Source of the DNA: Microbacterium nymphoidis
Lineage (GTDB): Bacteria; Actinomycetota; Actinomycetes; Actinomycetales; Microbacteriaceae
Assembly: GCF_021044885.1 (NCBI RefSeq)
Contig: NZ_JAJNOD010000002.1
Coordinates: 124,001-188,000, forward strand
Reading direction: 5' to 3'
DNA: 64,000 nucleotides
This document shows positions 27,292-35,676 of this stretch, in pieces; within the stretch, counting starts at the first letter, position 1, and each line of letters begins with the position of its first letter. Position numbers and translations under genes: made by a program. Under the pieces are notes generated by a model. It was not told the DNA's origin, did not search any database, and saw only the letters and a program-made list of their open reading frames with translations.

Positions 27292-28599
27292 TCACTCGGC
27301 GCGCTGGCGCTCCCGCCGGTTCCGGGCGATCGAGATCACGCCCACGAAGCCGAGCGCCCCGGCGCTGAGGACCGCGATCAACACGACACGCGTCATGTCG
27401 CGCTCGTGCTGGTCGCTCGGGCCCGCGATGACGATCGTCTCGGGTGCCGGCGTCTCGGATGCCTCCTGCTGGGGGACGAACGGGCTGACGGGTCCGCGGG
27501 TGTCGGGCCCGGGCAGCAGCGCGAGTGCGGCCGCCGGCTGGACGATGCCCCAGCCGGCCTGATCGTCGCGCGCATCCGGATCACCGCGAAGCGCCGTCGC
27601 GGTCAGACGGTACGCCCACTCCTCGCGCGTCTCCCGCGGGTATGCGGCCGCGACCAGCGCCGCGGCGGCGCTGGCGTACGCGGTCGACCAGCTGGACTTG
27701 GGGTCATCGTTGAAGAAGCAGTCTCCGGTGTTGAGGCCCAGAGTGAGGACGCCCTGTCCGGGTGCGGCCAGCGCGATGTGTGCTCCGTGGATGCTGGCAT
27801 CGGTCACGGCGTCGCCGGGAACGGAGGTCGCCGTCACCCCGAGCACGCCGGGGGATCCGGCCGGGTAGCGCTCATCGGCCGCGTCGGCCTGCGTGCTGCC
27901 GATCGTGATCTCGGTGTCGGAGGCCTCCACGTTTCCGCCGCTGGCGACCAGCAGCGCCCCCTTGCGCTGCGCGTAGGACACCGCTTCGTCGATCTCCGGG
28001 GAGAAGAACGGCGTGGACATCGAGACGTTGATGATCTGCGCACCCGAGTCGGCTGCGGCCCGGATGCCGGCGGCGAGGCGCAGCACGTCGGGCCCGACGC
28101 CGGCCTTATCGGCCTCTTCGCCGGTCGTGGCGTAGACGCGCACGGAGTACAGACGGACGTCGGGCGCCAGCCCGACGAGGGCGGAGCGACGATCGGGCTG
28201 CGCGGCGATGATGCCGGCGATCGCGGTGCCGTGGCCGAGGATGTCGGTGTACCCGTTCGGGTCGGTTCCGTCGTTGACGAGATTCACCCCGCCCGCCATG
28301 CGCGAGGCCAGACGAGGATCGGAGGCGTTGATGCCGGAGTCCACGATGGCGACGAGCACCCCGCCGCCCCGGGTGATCTTCCAGGCGCGTTCGGCCTGAA
28401 GCAGCGACAGCGCCGCCGGCGGTGCCGGACTGAACGCGGGCGCCCCGCTGACGCAGGAATCGGCTGAGGCGGCGTCGGGCACCACCACCGCAGTCGAGCC
28501 CGCCGTGGCGCTCAGCGCCGGTGACACGCCGGTGAGGATGGTTCCGGCGGTCAGGGTGAGCGCGCACACCAGCCGGCGTGCCGATCGTCCGGTGATCAT
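27292..28599 (-). CDS. mycosin-like subtilase with catalytic Ser replaced by Ala
   Basis: 435 residues starting at ATG 28599, which overlaps the eccB stop. It has a signal peptide (cleavage near residue 31), a subtilase domain, a Pro-rich linker and a C-terminal transmembrane helix (about 400-420), the MycP layout. Catalytic Asp87 (IVDSGI) and His123 (GHGTAIAG) are present, as is the oxyanion-region Asn in ASGGN. The nucleophile motif, normally G-T-S-x-A-x-P, reads S-T-A-Y-A-S-A, so the serine is Ala307 (codon 27679-27681). It is probably inactive. MycP has a structural role capping the ESX pore that does not need proteolysis, and this copy sits with eccB and eccD, so it may be the structural mycosin. 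Confidence 0.88.
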   Translation of the reverse strand: MITGRSARRLVCALTLTAGTILTGVSPALSATAGSTAVVVPDAASADSCVSGAPAFSPAPPAALSLLQAERAWKITRGGGVLVAIVDSGINASDPRLASRMAGGVNLVNDGTDPNGYTDILGHGTAIAGIIAAQPDRRSALVGLAPDVRLYSVRVYATTGEEADKAGVGPDVLRLAAGIRAAADSGAQIINVSMSTPFFSPEIDEAVSYAQRKGALLVASGGNVEASDTEITIGSTQADAADERYPAGSPGVLGVTATSVPGDAVTDASIHGAHIALAAPGQGVLTLGLNTGDCFFNDDPKSSWSTAYASAAAALVAAAYPRETREEWAYRLTATALRGDPDARDDQAGWGIVQPAAALALLPGPDTRGPVSPFVPQQEASETPAPETIVIAGPSDQHERDMTRVVLIAVLSAGALGFVGVISIARNRRERQRAE

Positions 28600-29921
28600 C
28601 CGCTGGTGGCGCCGGCGGCGGCGCGGGTCAGGGCGGGGCCGCTGTCGAACAGCGCCATCCACTCCGGTGTCGCGTGTCCGATGTCCCCGCTCGTGTACCC
28701 CAGCTGCGCGAGCAGCTCGTCGTCGGCGCCGGGGATGGCGTACTGCGTGGCGGTGGGGTCGATCAGCATGAGGAGGGACGCCGCGCCCTCGTCGGCCCCC
28801 GCGACGGCGACGAGGGCTCCCATGCTCGGCTCGACCGTCGTGCCCGCGGACAGCTCTGCGTCTGCCGCAGCTGTGGCCAGCACCGTCTGAGCCACCTCGC
28901 CGTTGGTCTGCGCCAGCGCACACGGGGTTCCCGCAGCGGGGGCGAGGGCGGTGACGGGCCAGTCCTGCGGTTGCGCGGGCTCGGCCGACGTGGGCAGGCT
29001 CGCGACCTGAGGAGCGTCTACGTCGTAGTTGCGCTCGGGGGAGTACGTGGGCCCGTGCTGATACAGCGCGAGTCCGAACGGGGTGAGCTCCGCGAGGCTG
29101 CCGTCGGACATCACGAGGTAGCGGGCATCCGAATCCGTGATGGTGGTGTGGACCACATCGCCCACCTTCAGGTCGCTGCCGACGAGTGAGCGACCCGCGT
29201 CGCGGACGCTGGTGGGCGTGAGCGGGGAGCCGAGGGCGAACAGGTTCAGCCAGTTCGTGGAGACCTCGACCCGGGGCGCCGATCCGAGACCGATGTCGCG
29301 CAGCAGACCGTCCACGTCGTTCTTGGGAAGCTGGAAGCGGGTGCCGCCGGCGACCACCCACTGCGTCTTCTCCGCGCGGGCCACGATCGCCGTTCCTGCG
29401 GCGGCGGCCTCGGCGATCGGCGAGCTGTCGATGCTCGTTGCCACACCACCGGTGTCGTCGGCGATGCAGGCGGTCCAGGCGGTGTTGATGAGCTGGTCGG
29501 GTGTGGGCATCGTGTCCGGTGCGCCGGGGATGCCGACCGTGGTGCCGACGGGCTTGCCCACCAGCAGACTGCCCGAGGCCTCGATCGGATCGGCGGATGC
29601 CTCGGCGGACAGCAGCAGGCGGGCGCTGGCGATGTTGAGCACCGGGTGCAGGGTGTTGTCCGCGGTCACGTAGCGCGACCCGGTGGTGGTGTCGATGATG
29701 AGCTTCCCGGTGCCCCAGTCCTCTGGCAGGGCCTTGACGTTGAAGCTCAGGAACCAGCCCACCAGCAGAACGGCGATGGACAGCACGACGCCGGCGATGA
29801 CGCCGCGCAGGGGCTTCGCCGGCTCCAGCTCCTTGCCACCGGGTGCGCCGCTCACGAAGGCGGTGAGCAGGCGCCGCCGGGAGAAGTTCTGGGCGTCGAG
29901 CAGCTCGCTCTTGCTCGCCAC
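28596..29921 (-). CDS. eccB: type VII secretion protein EccB
   Basis: 441 residues from GTG 29921, three bases after the eccD stop; GGGGAG lies just upstream. A short cytoplasmic N-terminus (KSELLDAQNFSRRRLLTAFV) precedes one transmembrane helix (about 40-60) and a long extracytoplasmic domain, the EccB plan. Two cysteines (TACIADD and GTPCALAQ) likely form the conserved EccB disulfide. EccB is the periplasmic-side component of the ESX membrane complex that contacts mycosin. It overlaps the mycosin start by four bases. Confidence 0.93.
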   Translation of the reverse strand: MASKSELLDAQNFSRRRLLTAFVSGAPGGKELEPAKPLRGVIAGVVLSIAVLLVGWFLSFNVKALPEDWGTGKLIIDTTTGSRYVTADNTLHPVLNIASARLLLSAEASADPIEASGSLLVGKPVGTTVGIPGAPDTMPTPDQLINTAWTACIADDTGGVATSIDSSPIAEAAAAGTAIVARAEKTQWVVAGGTRFQLPKNDVDGLLRDIGLGSAPRVEVSTNWLNLFALGSPLTPTSVRDAGRSLVGSDLKVGDVVHTTITDSDARYLVMSDGSLAELTPFGLALYQHGPTYSPERNYDVDAPQVASLPTSAEPAQPQDWPVTALAPAAGTPCALAQTNGEVAQTVLATAAADAELSAGTTVEPSMGALVAVAGADEGAASLLMLIDPTATQYAIPGADDELLAQLGYTSGDIGHATPEWMALFDSGPALTRAAAGATSG

Positions 29922-29923
29922 GA

Positions 29924-31267
29924 TCAGCTCCCCAGCAGGCCCGACGCCACCAGGCCCACCGGCAGCACCAGTGCCAGCACGATGATCTCGATGGTGTCGG
30001 ACAGGCGTGCGAGGCGAAGCCGCGCGCCGGGGGCGAGCAGGGTGAGGACGATGGTGGCCGCCGCGGTGGCGGCGAGTGCCGTCACGATCACGGGAACCAG
30101 GGCGGGCTGCGTGAGCGCGCCCACCAGGCAGGTGAGAGCGATGCCTGCGGAGCCGAGCGCCAGCAGAACGAGGACGTGAGCACGGGAGTAGCTCATCCGT
30201 GCCGGGAACATGAGACCGGCGAACGCCAGTGCACACAGCAGCACGGACCACGGGTTGTCTGCGGCCACCACGGGCGTCGCAGCCAGCATGGCAAGCCCCA
30301 GCGCGGTGCGCAGCGCGGTGAGTGAGCGGTGTCCGGCGGACGCGCGGCGCTGCACGTCCCCGCCGTCGATGACGGGGGCGTCGGCGAAGATCTCCGCATC
30401 CGTCATCGGTGAGATCACGCGCAGCTGGGTGGTGGACAGTGCCAGCCAGGGCAGCGCATTCGCCAGGGCGCCGGCGACAGCGATCATCATCGTGTAGGAC
30501 GATGTGGCGGCGGTGGGAAGCAGCCCGGCCGACAGCGCGGGCAGCGCGACGGCCGCGCCGGTGACGATCGGAACGTACTGCACGACCGGGCGGTGGGGGC
30601 TCAGAGCGAGCGCGGCCGCGCCCACCACGACGGCGCCGGCTCCCGCCGCCGCGAGCGGCCAGCCCCAGAGGTTCGCATCGGCGGGCACCGCGAGATAGCC
30701 GGCCACCGCGCCGAAGGCGGCCGCCGCGACGCCCATCGCCGCACCTGATTCGGGCTGACGCAGCCGCGCCAGGAACGCCGTCGTGGCCAGCAGCACGATG
30801 GCGCCGATCACCGCGACGATGATGTTGAGGGTGACGCCACGCCCGCTCGGCAGCAGCAGCACCGCACATACGGCGAGGAACGCCAGGCTGACGGCGAGTG
30901 CCGTGCGCGCGTTGTCGCGAGCGCTCCAGCCACGCTGCTCGCCGGTGACGTCCAGCACCGCTTCGACGATGTCGTCGTAGACGCGCGGGGTGGCGACGAA
31001 CGCGCCACGACTGAGGGAGAGCACATCGCCGTCGGAGATGTCCAGATCTGCCAGCGTGCGAGCGGGATCGAGCGGCGTGCCGTCTGCGGCCTGCAGAACG
31101 TAGCCCGACGAGGTCATCGTGGGGTCGAGAACACCGAGGCTGCGGGCGAAGCCCGGCATGATCTCGATGAGTGGCACCTGGCGGGGAACCGTCACATCCA
31201 GACGGCGTCCTTCGCTCTGCACCGTGACGCGGACGATCGGCGTCGTCGACGTGCGTGTCGCGCTCAC
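29924..31267 (-). CDS. eccD: type VII secretion integral membrane protein EccD (second of two)
   Basis: 447 residues. GTG 31267 is chosen because GGGAGGGGG precedes it; a further GTG at 31300 has no site. The ubiquitin-like N-terminal domain (TPIVRVTVQSEGRRLDVTVP to ISDGDVLSL, about residues 8-85) is followed by 11 predicted transmembrane helices. It forms an operon with eccB and the Ser-less mycosin. It shares architecture but only weak similarity with the EccD-like protein at 19604-20974. Confidence 0.94.
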   Translation of the reverse strand: MSATRTSTTPIVRVTVQSEGRRLDVTVPRQVPLIEIMPGFARSLGVLDPTMTSSGYVLQAADGTPLDPARTLADLDISDGDVLSLSRGAFVATPRVYDDIVEAVLDVTGEQRGWSARDNARTALAVSLAFLAVCAVLLLPSGRGVTLNIIVAVIGAIVLLATTAFLARLRQPESGAAMGVAAAAFGAVAGYLAVPADANLWGWPLAAAGAGAVVVGAAALALSPHRPVVQYVPIVTGAAVALPALSAGLLPTAATSSYTMMIAVAGALANALPWLALSTTQLRVISPMTDAEIFADAPVIDGGDVQRRASAGHRSLTALRTALGLAMLAATPVVAADNPWSVLLCALAFAGLMFPARMSYSRAHVLVLLALGSAGIALTCLVGALTQPALVPVIVTALAATAAATIVLTLLAPGARLRLARLSDTIEIIVLALVLPVGLVASGLLGS

Positions 31268-31462
31268 CTGGCCCCCTCCCGAGTGATCTCCCGCGCGCAC
31301 CTACTCGTCTCGCGCGGGCATACATCCACAACTGTAGTCGGCGTGATCCGATGAGCATCAGTCCCCGGCGGGCGTGGACATTGGAAAGTTCTCACGAACA
31401 TGCCGCGCCGCGGAATCTCCGGCCGCGAGGTGACCCCGGGCGACATCCGCGCGCGAGGGGAG

Positions 31463-31491
31463 TTGCAGCCACGCCGGAGGGGATCTATCGT
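31463..31491 (+). promoter_or_regulatory. promoter candidate for the WXG100 genes
   Basis: TTGCAG (31463-31468) and TATCGT (31486-31491) are separated by 17 bases, giving a start near 31498 and a leader of about 100 nt before the first WXG100 gene. Matches to the consensus are partial. Confidence 0.4.
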
Positions 31492-31503
31492 CGGCCCTGT
31501 CAA

Positions 31504-31538
31504 TTAATGGCCTCTTCCGCGCTCGCGCGGTTCATTAA
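31504..31538. promoter_or_regulatory. nested inverted repeat in the esx leader
   Basis: TTAATG (31504-31509) faces CATTAA (31533-31538). Between them lies a perfect hairpin: CCGCGC (31517-31522), a 2-nt loop and GCGCGG (31525-31530). It lies just downstream of the predicted start, so it may be an operator or an RNA leader structure. Confidence 0.45.
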
Positions 31539-31600
31539 GGGGGGGCTGTGAGTGCAGCGGCGAACGCTCTGCACTGGCATGAATGATATGGAGGTGTGTT

Positions 31601-31912
31601 GTGGCTGAGAAGATTTCTGCTGAGGCGGGTGCGCTACTCGCTGGTGCGAACGCGGTGAATGACACGAACGCGAGCATCGCGCAGAACGTGCGCGCTGTTG
31701 ATGGCGCCGCCGGCGCGACGCGTCCGTTGTGGACGGGTCCTGCGGCGAACCAGTACTTCTCGCTCGTGGAGCGGTGGGAGGCCGAGGCCCGCAAGATCAA
31801 CCAGGTCCTCGTGACGCTGGAGGGTGCGCTGCGCGGTACGGCTTCGGACCAGGCGGCGACCGACGAGTCGAACCAGCAGATCATTGGCGGCCTGGGCGCG
31901 ACTCTCGCCTGA
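31601..31912 (+). CDS. WXG100 family protein (EsxA/B-like), first of pair
   Basis: 103 residues from GTG 31601 with GGAGG (31590-31594) six bases ahead. It is all-helical, with the WXG turn as LWTGPA near residue 46 between two long helices, the ESAT-6/CFP-10 hairpin fold. It has no C-terminal YxxxD/E, so it is likely the partner that depends on the second WXG100 protein for targeting to EccC. The spacing to the next gene is 32 bp. Together they are the expected heterodimeric substrate of the system. Confidence 0.93.
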   Translation: MAEKISAEAGALLAGANAVNDTNASIAQNVRAVDGAAGATRPLWTGPAANQYFSLVERWEAEARKINQVLVTLEGALRGTASDQAATDESNQQIIGGLGATLA

Positions 31913-31944
31913 GCTTCCCGGACACTCGAAGGATATTGACGATC

Positions 31945-32235
31945 ATGGACTCTTTCTCCGTCAACCCGGCCGCGCTGGAGCAGCTGTCGTCGGACATCGG
32001 CCAGCGCGGTAAGGCCATCAACCAGGCGCTCGAGAACCTGGACGCAAAGGTTTCGCAGCTGCGTGCTTCGTGGGAGGGTGACGCGCAGGTCGCGTACGAC
32101 ACCGCTCACGCTGCGTGGTCGCGTTCGATCAACCAGATGAACACGCTGCTGCTGCAGATCGGTCAGCAGACCGACGCCATCAAGGGCGACTACCTGCAGA
32201 GCGACCGCAAGTCGAAGGGCCGTTTCGAGATCTGA
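31945..32235 (+). CDS. WXG100 family protein, second of pair, with YxxxD signal
   Basis: 96 residues from ATG 31945 (GAAGGA upstream). The WXG motif is SWEGDA near residue 43. The C-terminal tail has YLQSD, a match to the YxxxD/E T7SS secretion signal bound by EccC. It is expected to form a heterodimer with the preceding WXG100 protein and lead export. A strong hairpin follows, so these two genes may be more abundant than those downstream. Confidence 0.94.
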   Translation: MDSFSVNPAALEQLSSDIGQRGKAINQALENLDAKVSQLRASWEGDAQVAYDTAHAAWSRSINQMNTLLLQIGQQTDAIKGDYLQSDRKSKGRFEI

Positions 32236-32279
32236 TCTCGGGACACCCACCGGTCTGCCCCCGGGCGGACCCCATTGAG

Positions 32280-32305
32280 CGGGACGGAGCTTTCGCTCCG
32301 TCCCG
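32280..32305 (+). terminator. hairpin after the WXG100 pair
   Basis: An 11-bp perfect stem (CGGGACGGAGC at 32280-32290 with 32295-32305) and a TTTC loop lie 45 bases after the second WXG100 stop. It is a terminator or attenuator that would lower expression of the next genes relative to the esx pair. There is no long T-run. Confidence 0.7.
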
Positions 32306-32362
32306 TTCATCACTTCCGATGGCGGGACTCCGCCGACAAGAATCAGTGATCGAGGGGGAATC

Positions 32363-32833
32363 ATGAGCGGTCCGAAGATCAGCGTCGACCCAGACGCCGT
32401 CGCGGCCGGTGTCAAGCGCCTGTGGCGCGCGATGGACGGGAACGGCGGAAACACCGATCTCGCCCAGATGGCGAGCAGCATCTCGCGGTTCGAGGGCGGC
32501 TCAGACATCGGGGCGATGAGCCAGTTCGTGGCGAAGTTGCGTGCAGATCTGCAGAACCGCAGCTCCGACGCACAGAACTTCAACTCCAACGTCAATCTGA
32601 ACATCCAGAACCTGCAGGCCGCCGTCACCGATCTGATGAACACGGACTCGGCTGCCGGGCAGGTTGGACAGCAGCTGCTCGGCCAGATCGGTGAAGCCAC
32701 CGGCGCACCCGTCGGAACGGGCGCCGGCGCCGGCGGTGCCGCCCTCACCCCCGCACCCGCAGCCGACGGCGGCAGCGCGCAGCCGGCTGCAGGCGGCTCG
32801 AACCAGGACAACACCCGCGACGAGTACGCCTGA
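32363..32833 (+). CDS. small helical T7SS-locus protein (156 aa)
   Basis: ATG 32363 with GAGGGGG upstream. Residues 1-110 are predicted helical with many Asn and Gln, resembling WXG-like secreted proteins but without a WXG turn. The last 45 residues are Gly/Ala/Pro-rich and disordered. It has no signal peptide. Placement after the WXG100 pair suggests a T7SS substrate or chaperone; the family is not recognised. Confidence 0.7.
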   Translation: MSGPKISVDPDAVAAGVKRLWRAMDGNGGNTDLAQMASSISRFEGGSDIGAMSQFVAKLRADLQNRSSDAQNFNSNVNLNIQNLQAAVTDLMNTDSAAGQVGQQLLGQIGEATGAPVGTGAGAGGAALTPAPAADGGSAQPAAGGSNQDNTRDEYA

Positions 32834-32922
32834 GTCTCCCGCGGCCCAGCAGGCTCTGGTGAGCCGGGGCTCGCACCAGACTCACCGGCTTCGCGCTCGG
32901 TATATCGGAAGAAGGACTAGCT

Positions 32923-34353
32923 GTGGAACGACGTGTCGGACGCACCGACTGGGAGAGTGAGCTGCGGCGGCTCGCCTCGGGAGAGGCCAACATCACGCTC
33001 CCGAACGCCCGCGAGATCGCTGCCGCTCTGGATGAGATCAACACGGCCCTCGGTGGAGCGACCAATGACGGGCTTCAGGGGACTGCGGCCGAGGCCGCCG
33101 TCACCGCTTTCGGCGAGGACGCCCGTGACGCCCTGACCCTCAAGGACGACGTCACCCGGATCATGACCGCCGTGGACCAGGCGAACGCTCAGCGCCAGGC
33201 CACCGCGCAACGCTACGTGGATGATCTCGACTCGGGGTACCCGGAGAAGCTCGAGTGGTGGCAGGAAGGGCTGCTGCGCGGAGCCACGGTCGGATCGACC
33301 TGGACGCTCGGGCCGTTCTCCTTCGTGGTGGCCGAGGGTGTCGTGGGCACCGTCAACGACCTGCTTGCCTCGCAGCGCAGTGCGCGCGCTCGGGAAGGGG
33401 TGCAGGCCGTCAGCGCGGTCATGGACACCGAAGCGGCGAGCCTCGGCGGGGAGCCACGCATTGCGTCCCGGTCGCGTCAGCGCAGCGACGAGGCGTGGCC
33501 GCCCCCTGGTGAGGGGGTCCCCGGTACAGGCGGTCCCGGCACAGGCGGCTCCGTCCCCGGCGGATCATTCGGCACCTATCCCGGTGCCAATGACAACCCG
33601 GGTGTGGATCTGCCGCCGGGTGTGACGTACGATCCGCCGCGCGACGACAACGACAATGATTTCCCGGGTACGAACCCGACCTTCCCGAACGACCCCGACT
33701 ACCCCGAACCGCCGGTGTGCCCTCCGGGCCCGGGCGGCGACGGGCCGGGTGGTCCCGATGGCAACGGCCCCGACCCGTGGAGTCCGGACGACAACGGCCC
33801 CTGGGGCCCCGATGGGCCTCGAAACCCGGATCCGACCGGCTACCTGCCCGACGGCTATGACCCCAACGACCCGAGCACCTGGGGTGGTCGCGGTCCGAAC
33901 GGCGCGCTCACGCCGGACTCCTCGATGGGCGGTGGCTCGCACGGCTGGGGAACGGGCACGACCCGCGTCGGCGGCGGGCTGGGAGTCGGCGGCCTCGGCG
34001 GCAGCGGATCGACGAGCCTCGGCGGCCTCGGCGGCGGTGCGGGTTCGGCCGCGCTCCTGGGCGGTGCCGGTGGCGCCGTCTCGCTGGCGGGCGCAAAGCT
34101 CATGCAGACCGGAGGCCCGGGACTCGGCGGCGGCCTGCTCGGCAGCAGCGGTGCCGGGTCCGCTGCGGGTGCCGGCGCCGCCGGCGGCCGAGCGGGAGGC
34201 GCGATGGGAATGATGGGTGGCGCTGGCGGCGGCGGTGCTGCCGAGAAGAAGTCACGTCCGGGCCTGGCGGGGCTGCGCGCACCGCAGCTCGATGGCGACG
34301 AGGACCCGACGCCCCGGTCTGAAGCCGCCGGTGCCGGCGGACGCGATATCTGA
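32923..34353 (+). CDS. helical N-terminal / Gly-Pro-rich protein, probable T7SS substrate (476 aa)
   Basis: 476 residues from GTG 32923. Residues 1-110 form a helical domain like other ESX-secreted proteins. A hydrophobic stretch (about 120-150, FVVAEGVVGTVNDLL) follows. Residues 190-330 are Pro/Asp/Gly-rich (repeats of GPD, NDP and PGG), and residues 335-450 are strongly Gly/Ala-rich. The tail is basic then acidic. There is no signal peptide. The layout recalls PPE-type or EspB-like proteins, but no PPE motif is seen. It ends one base before the mycosin start (TGAC-GTG). Confidence 0.7.
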   Translation: MERRVGRTDWESELRRLASGEANITLPNAREIAAALDEINTALGGATNDGLQGTAAEAAVTAFGEDARDALTLKDDVTRIMTAVDQANAQRQATAQRYVDDLDSGYPEKLEWWQEGLLRGATVGSTWTLGPFSFVVAEGVVGTVNDLLASQRSARAREGVQAVSAVMDTEAASLGGEPRIASRSRQRSDEAWPPPGEGVPGTGGPGTGGSVPGGSFGTYPGANDNPGVDLPPGVTYDPPRDDNDNDFPGTNPTFPNDPDYPEPPVCPPGPGGDGPGGPDGNGPDPWSPDDNGPWGPDGPRNPDPTGYLPDGYDPNDPSTWGGRGPNGALTPDSSMGGGSHGWGTGTTRVGGGLGVGGLGGSGSTSLGGLGGGAGSAALLGGAGGAVSLAGAKLMQTGGPGLGGGLLGSSGAGSAAGAGAAGGRAGGAMGMMGGAGGGGAAEKKSRPGLAGLRAPQLDGDEDPTPRSEAAGAGGRDI

Positions 34354-34354
34354 C

Positions 34355-35674
34355 GTGCAGGTGGTGAAGACGAGCAGCACTCGTCCCCGGGCGAGGGCCC
34401 TGCAGGCGCTCGTCGCGTTCGGCCTGGCCGTGATGATGTCGGTGTGCGCCGGCTCGGCGGCTTCGGCCGAGCAGGAGGACCCGAACTGGTGGTACAACGG
34501 CATGCACGTCGATGAGGCGCGAGCCGAAGGTCTCACGGGGGCGGGGGTGAAGATCGCCGTGGTCGACACGGCGATCAACCCCAACCTCGGACCGTTCCAG
34601 GGCGCGAACCTCACCGTGAGCCCGGGAACGAGTTGTGCTGCCGGGGGAGACCCCGTGTCCGAAGTGTCCTCGGACGGAGCCCGCCACGGCACGGGCATGG
34701 TCGCGCTCCTCGTCGCACGACCCGTCGGAGAGTACCCGATGCGCGGCATCGCTCCCGACGCCGACGTCACCTTCTACTCGGCCGGGCCGGACGAGTGCGT
34801 CGACGGTCCGGACGGGCGTACCAGCATCATGGACGCCGTGCTGCGGGCCGTCCGGGACGGCAACCGGATCGTGTCGGTGTCGATGGGACAGAGCGAAGCC
34901 CCCGAGGCCGATGCCGCGGTCGTGGCGGAGGCTCTGGCCAAGGGCGTGGTCATCGTCACGTCGTCGCCGAACCACAACGTCGAGACGAACCTCGTGTCGC
35001 CGTACACCTACAACGGTGTCGTCTCGACGGCAGCCGTCGGCCGTGACGGTGCGCAACAGACGGATCCGGACGGGGTGACCCCCGTGATCGTCCCCAGCGT
35101 CACCGTCGTGGCCCCCGGCATCGGCATTCTCGGCCTCGGCAACGCTGATGGCTGGGAGGGCTACTCGCTGTCCACCGGCTCGTCCAACGCCGCACCGCTC
35201 GTGGCCGGTTCGCTGGCGCTGCTCGCTCAGAAGTACCCGGCCGCGACGGGCAATCAGCTGATCCAGGCGCTGATCTCCTCCACCGCACAGGCCCGGCTCG
35301 GCAAGCCACGCGACGAGACGGGTGGATACGGCTACGGTGCGGTGTCGCTGCGCAACCTGCTGGCGACCGATCCGACGACGCTGCCGGATGAGAATCCGTT
35401 GATGGACAACCCTCTGGGCGTTCCGACGGCTGCGGACGTCGCCGCTGCCGGCGGGACTCCGACGTCGTCGCAGGAGCCCTCCGCGTCGCCGGGTGCCGGA
35501 CAGACCGATACCGGATCGACTCCGGGAACGGACGCTCCGCCGGCAGCAGGGTCCACCGGCGCGATGTCGGCTGCCCTGCCGTGGCTGATCGGCGGCGGCG
35601 TGGGTGTTCTCGCCGTCGTGATCGTCGTGGTGATCGTGGTCGCCACTCGGACGCGCCGCACGCCGGCGCCCTGA
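34355..35674 (+). CDS. mycP: mycosin (MycP-like subtilase), catalytic triad intact
   Basis: 439 residues if GTG 34355 is used (GTG at 34361 and 34364 are also possible). A signal peptide (to about residue 38) precedes the domain. The triad is complete: Asp71 (VVDTAIN), His111 (RHGTGM) and Ser277 (TGSSNAAP). A Pro/Thr/Ser-rich linker and a C-terminal transmembrane helix (about 409-430) follow, as in mycosins. Mycosins are membrane-anchored proteases that clip secreted ESX substrates and stabilise the pore. This copy sits beside candidate substrates, away from eccB/eccD. It converges with the next gene with a 2-base gap. Confidence 0.92.
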   Translation: MQVVKTSSTRPRARALQALVAFGLAVMMSVCAGSAASAEQEDPNWWYNGMHVDEARAEGLTGAGVKIAVVDTAINPNLGPFQGANLTVSPGTSCAAGGDPVSEVSSDGARHGTGMVALLVARPVGEYPMRGIAPDADVTFYSAGPDECVDGPDGRTSIMDAVLRAVRDGNRIVSVSMGQSEAPEADAAVVAEALAKGVVIVTSSPNHNVETNLVSPYTYNGVVSTAAVGRDGAQQTDPDGVTPVIVPSVTVVAPGIGILGLGNADGWEGYSLSTGSSNAAPLVAGSLALLAQKYPAATGNQLIQALISSTAQARLGKPRDETGGYGYGAVSLRNLLATDPTTLPDENPLMDNPLGVPTAADVAAAGGTPTSSQEPSASPGAGQTDTGSTPGTDAPPAAGSTGAMSAALPWLIGGGVGVLAVVIVVVIVVATRTRRTPAP

Positions 35675-35676
35675 GA

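Larger units (their letters stand above)
31268..31600. other. divergent control region between eccD and the WXG100 genes
   Basis: This 333-bp gap contains no convincing ORF. It separates the reverse eccD-eccB-mycosin operon from the forward esx genes and must hold both promoters. The esx side has a plausible promoter and an inverted repeat (listed separately). The eccD-side promoter could not be assigned. Confidence 0.6.

Noticed and set aside
27292-29361. Extended 689-codon frame for the Ser-less mycosin
   Set aside because: The first 254 codons overlap eccB in another frame and are Arg/His-rich; the signal peptide begins at the ATG at 28599 that overlaps the eccB stop.
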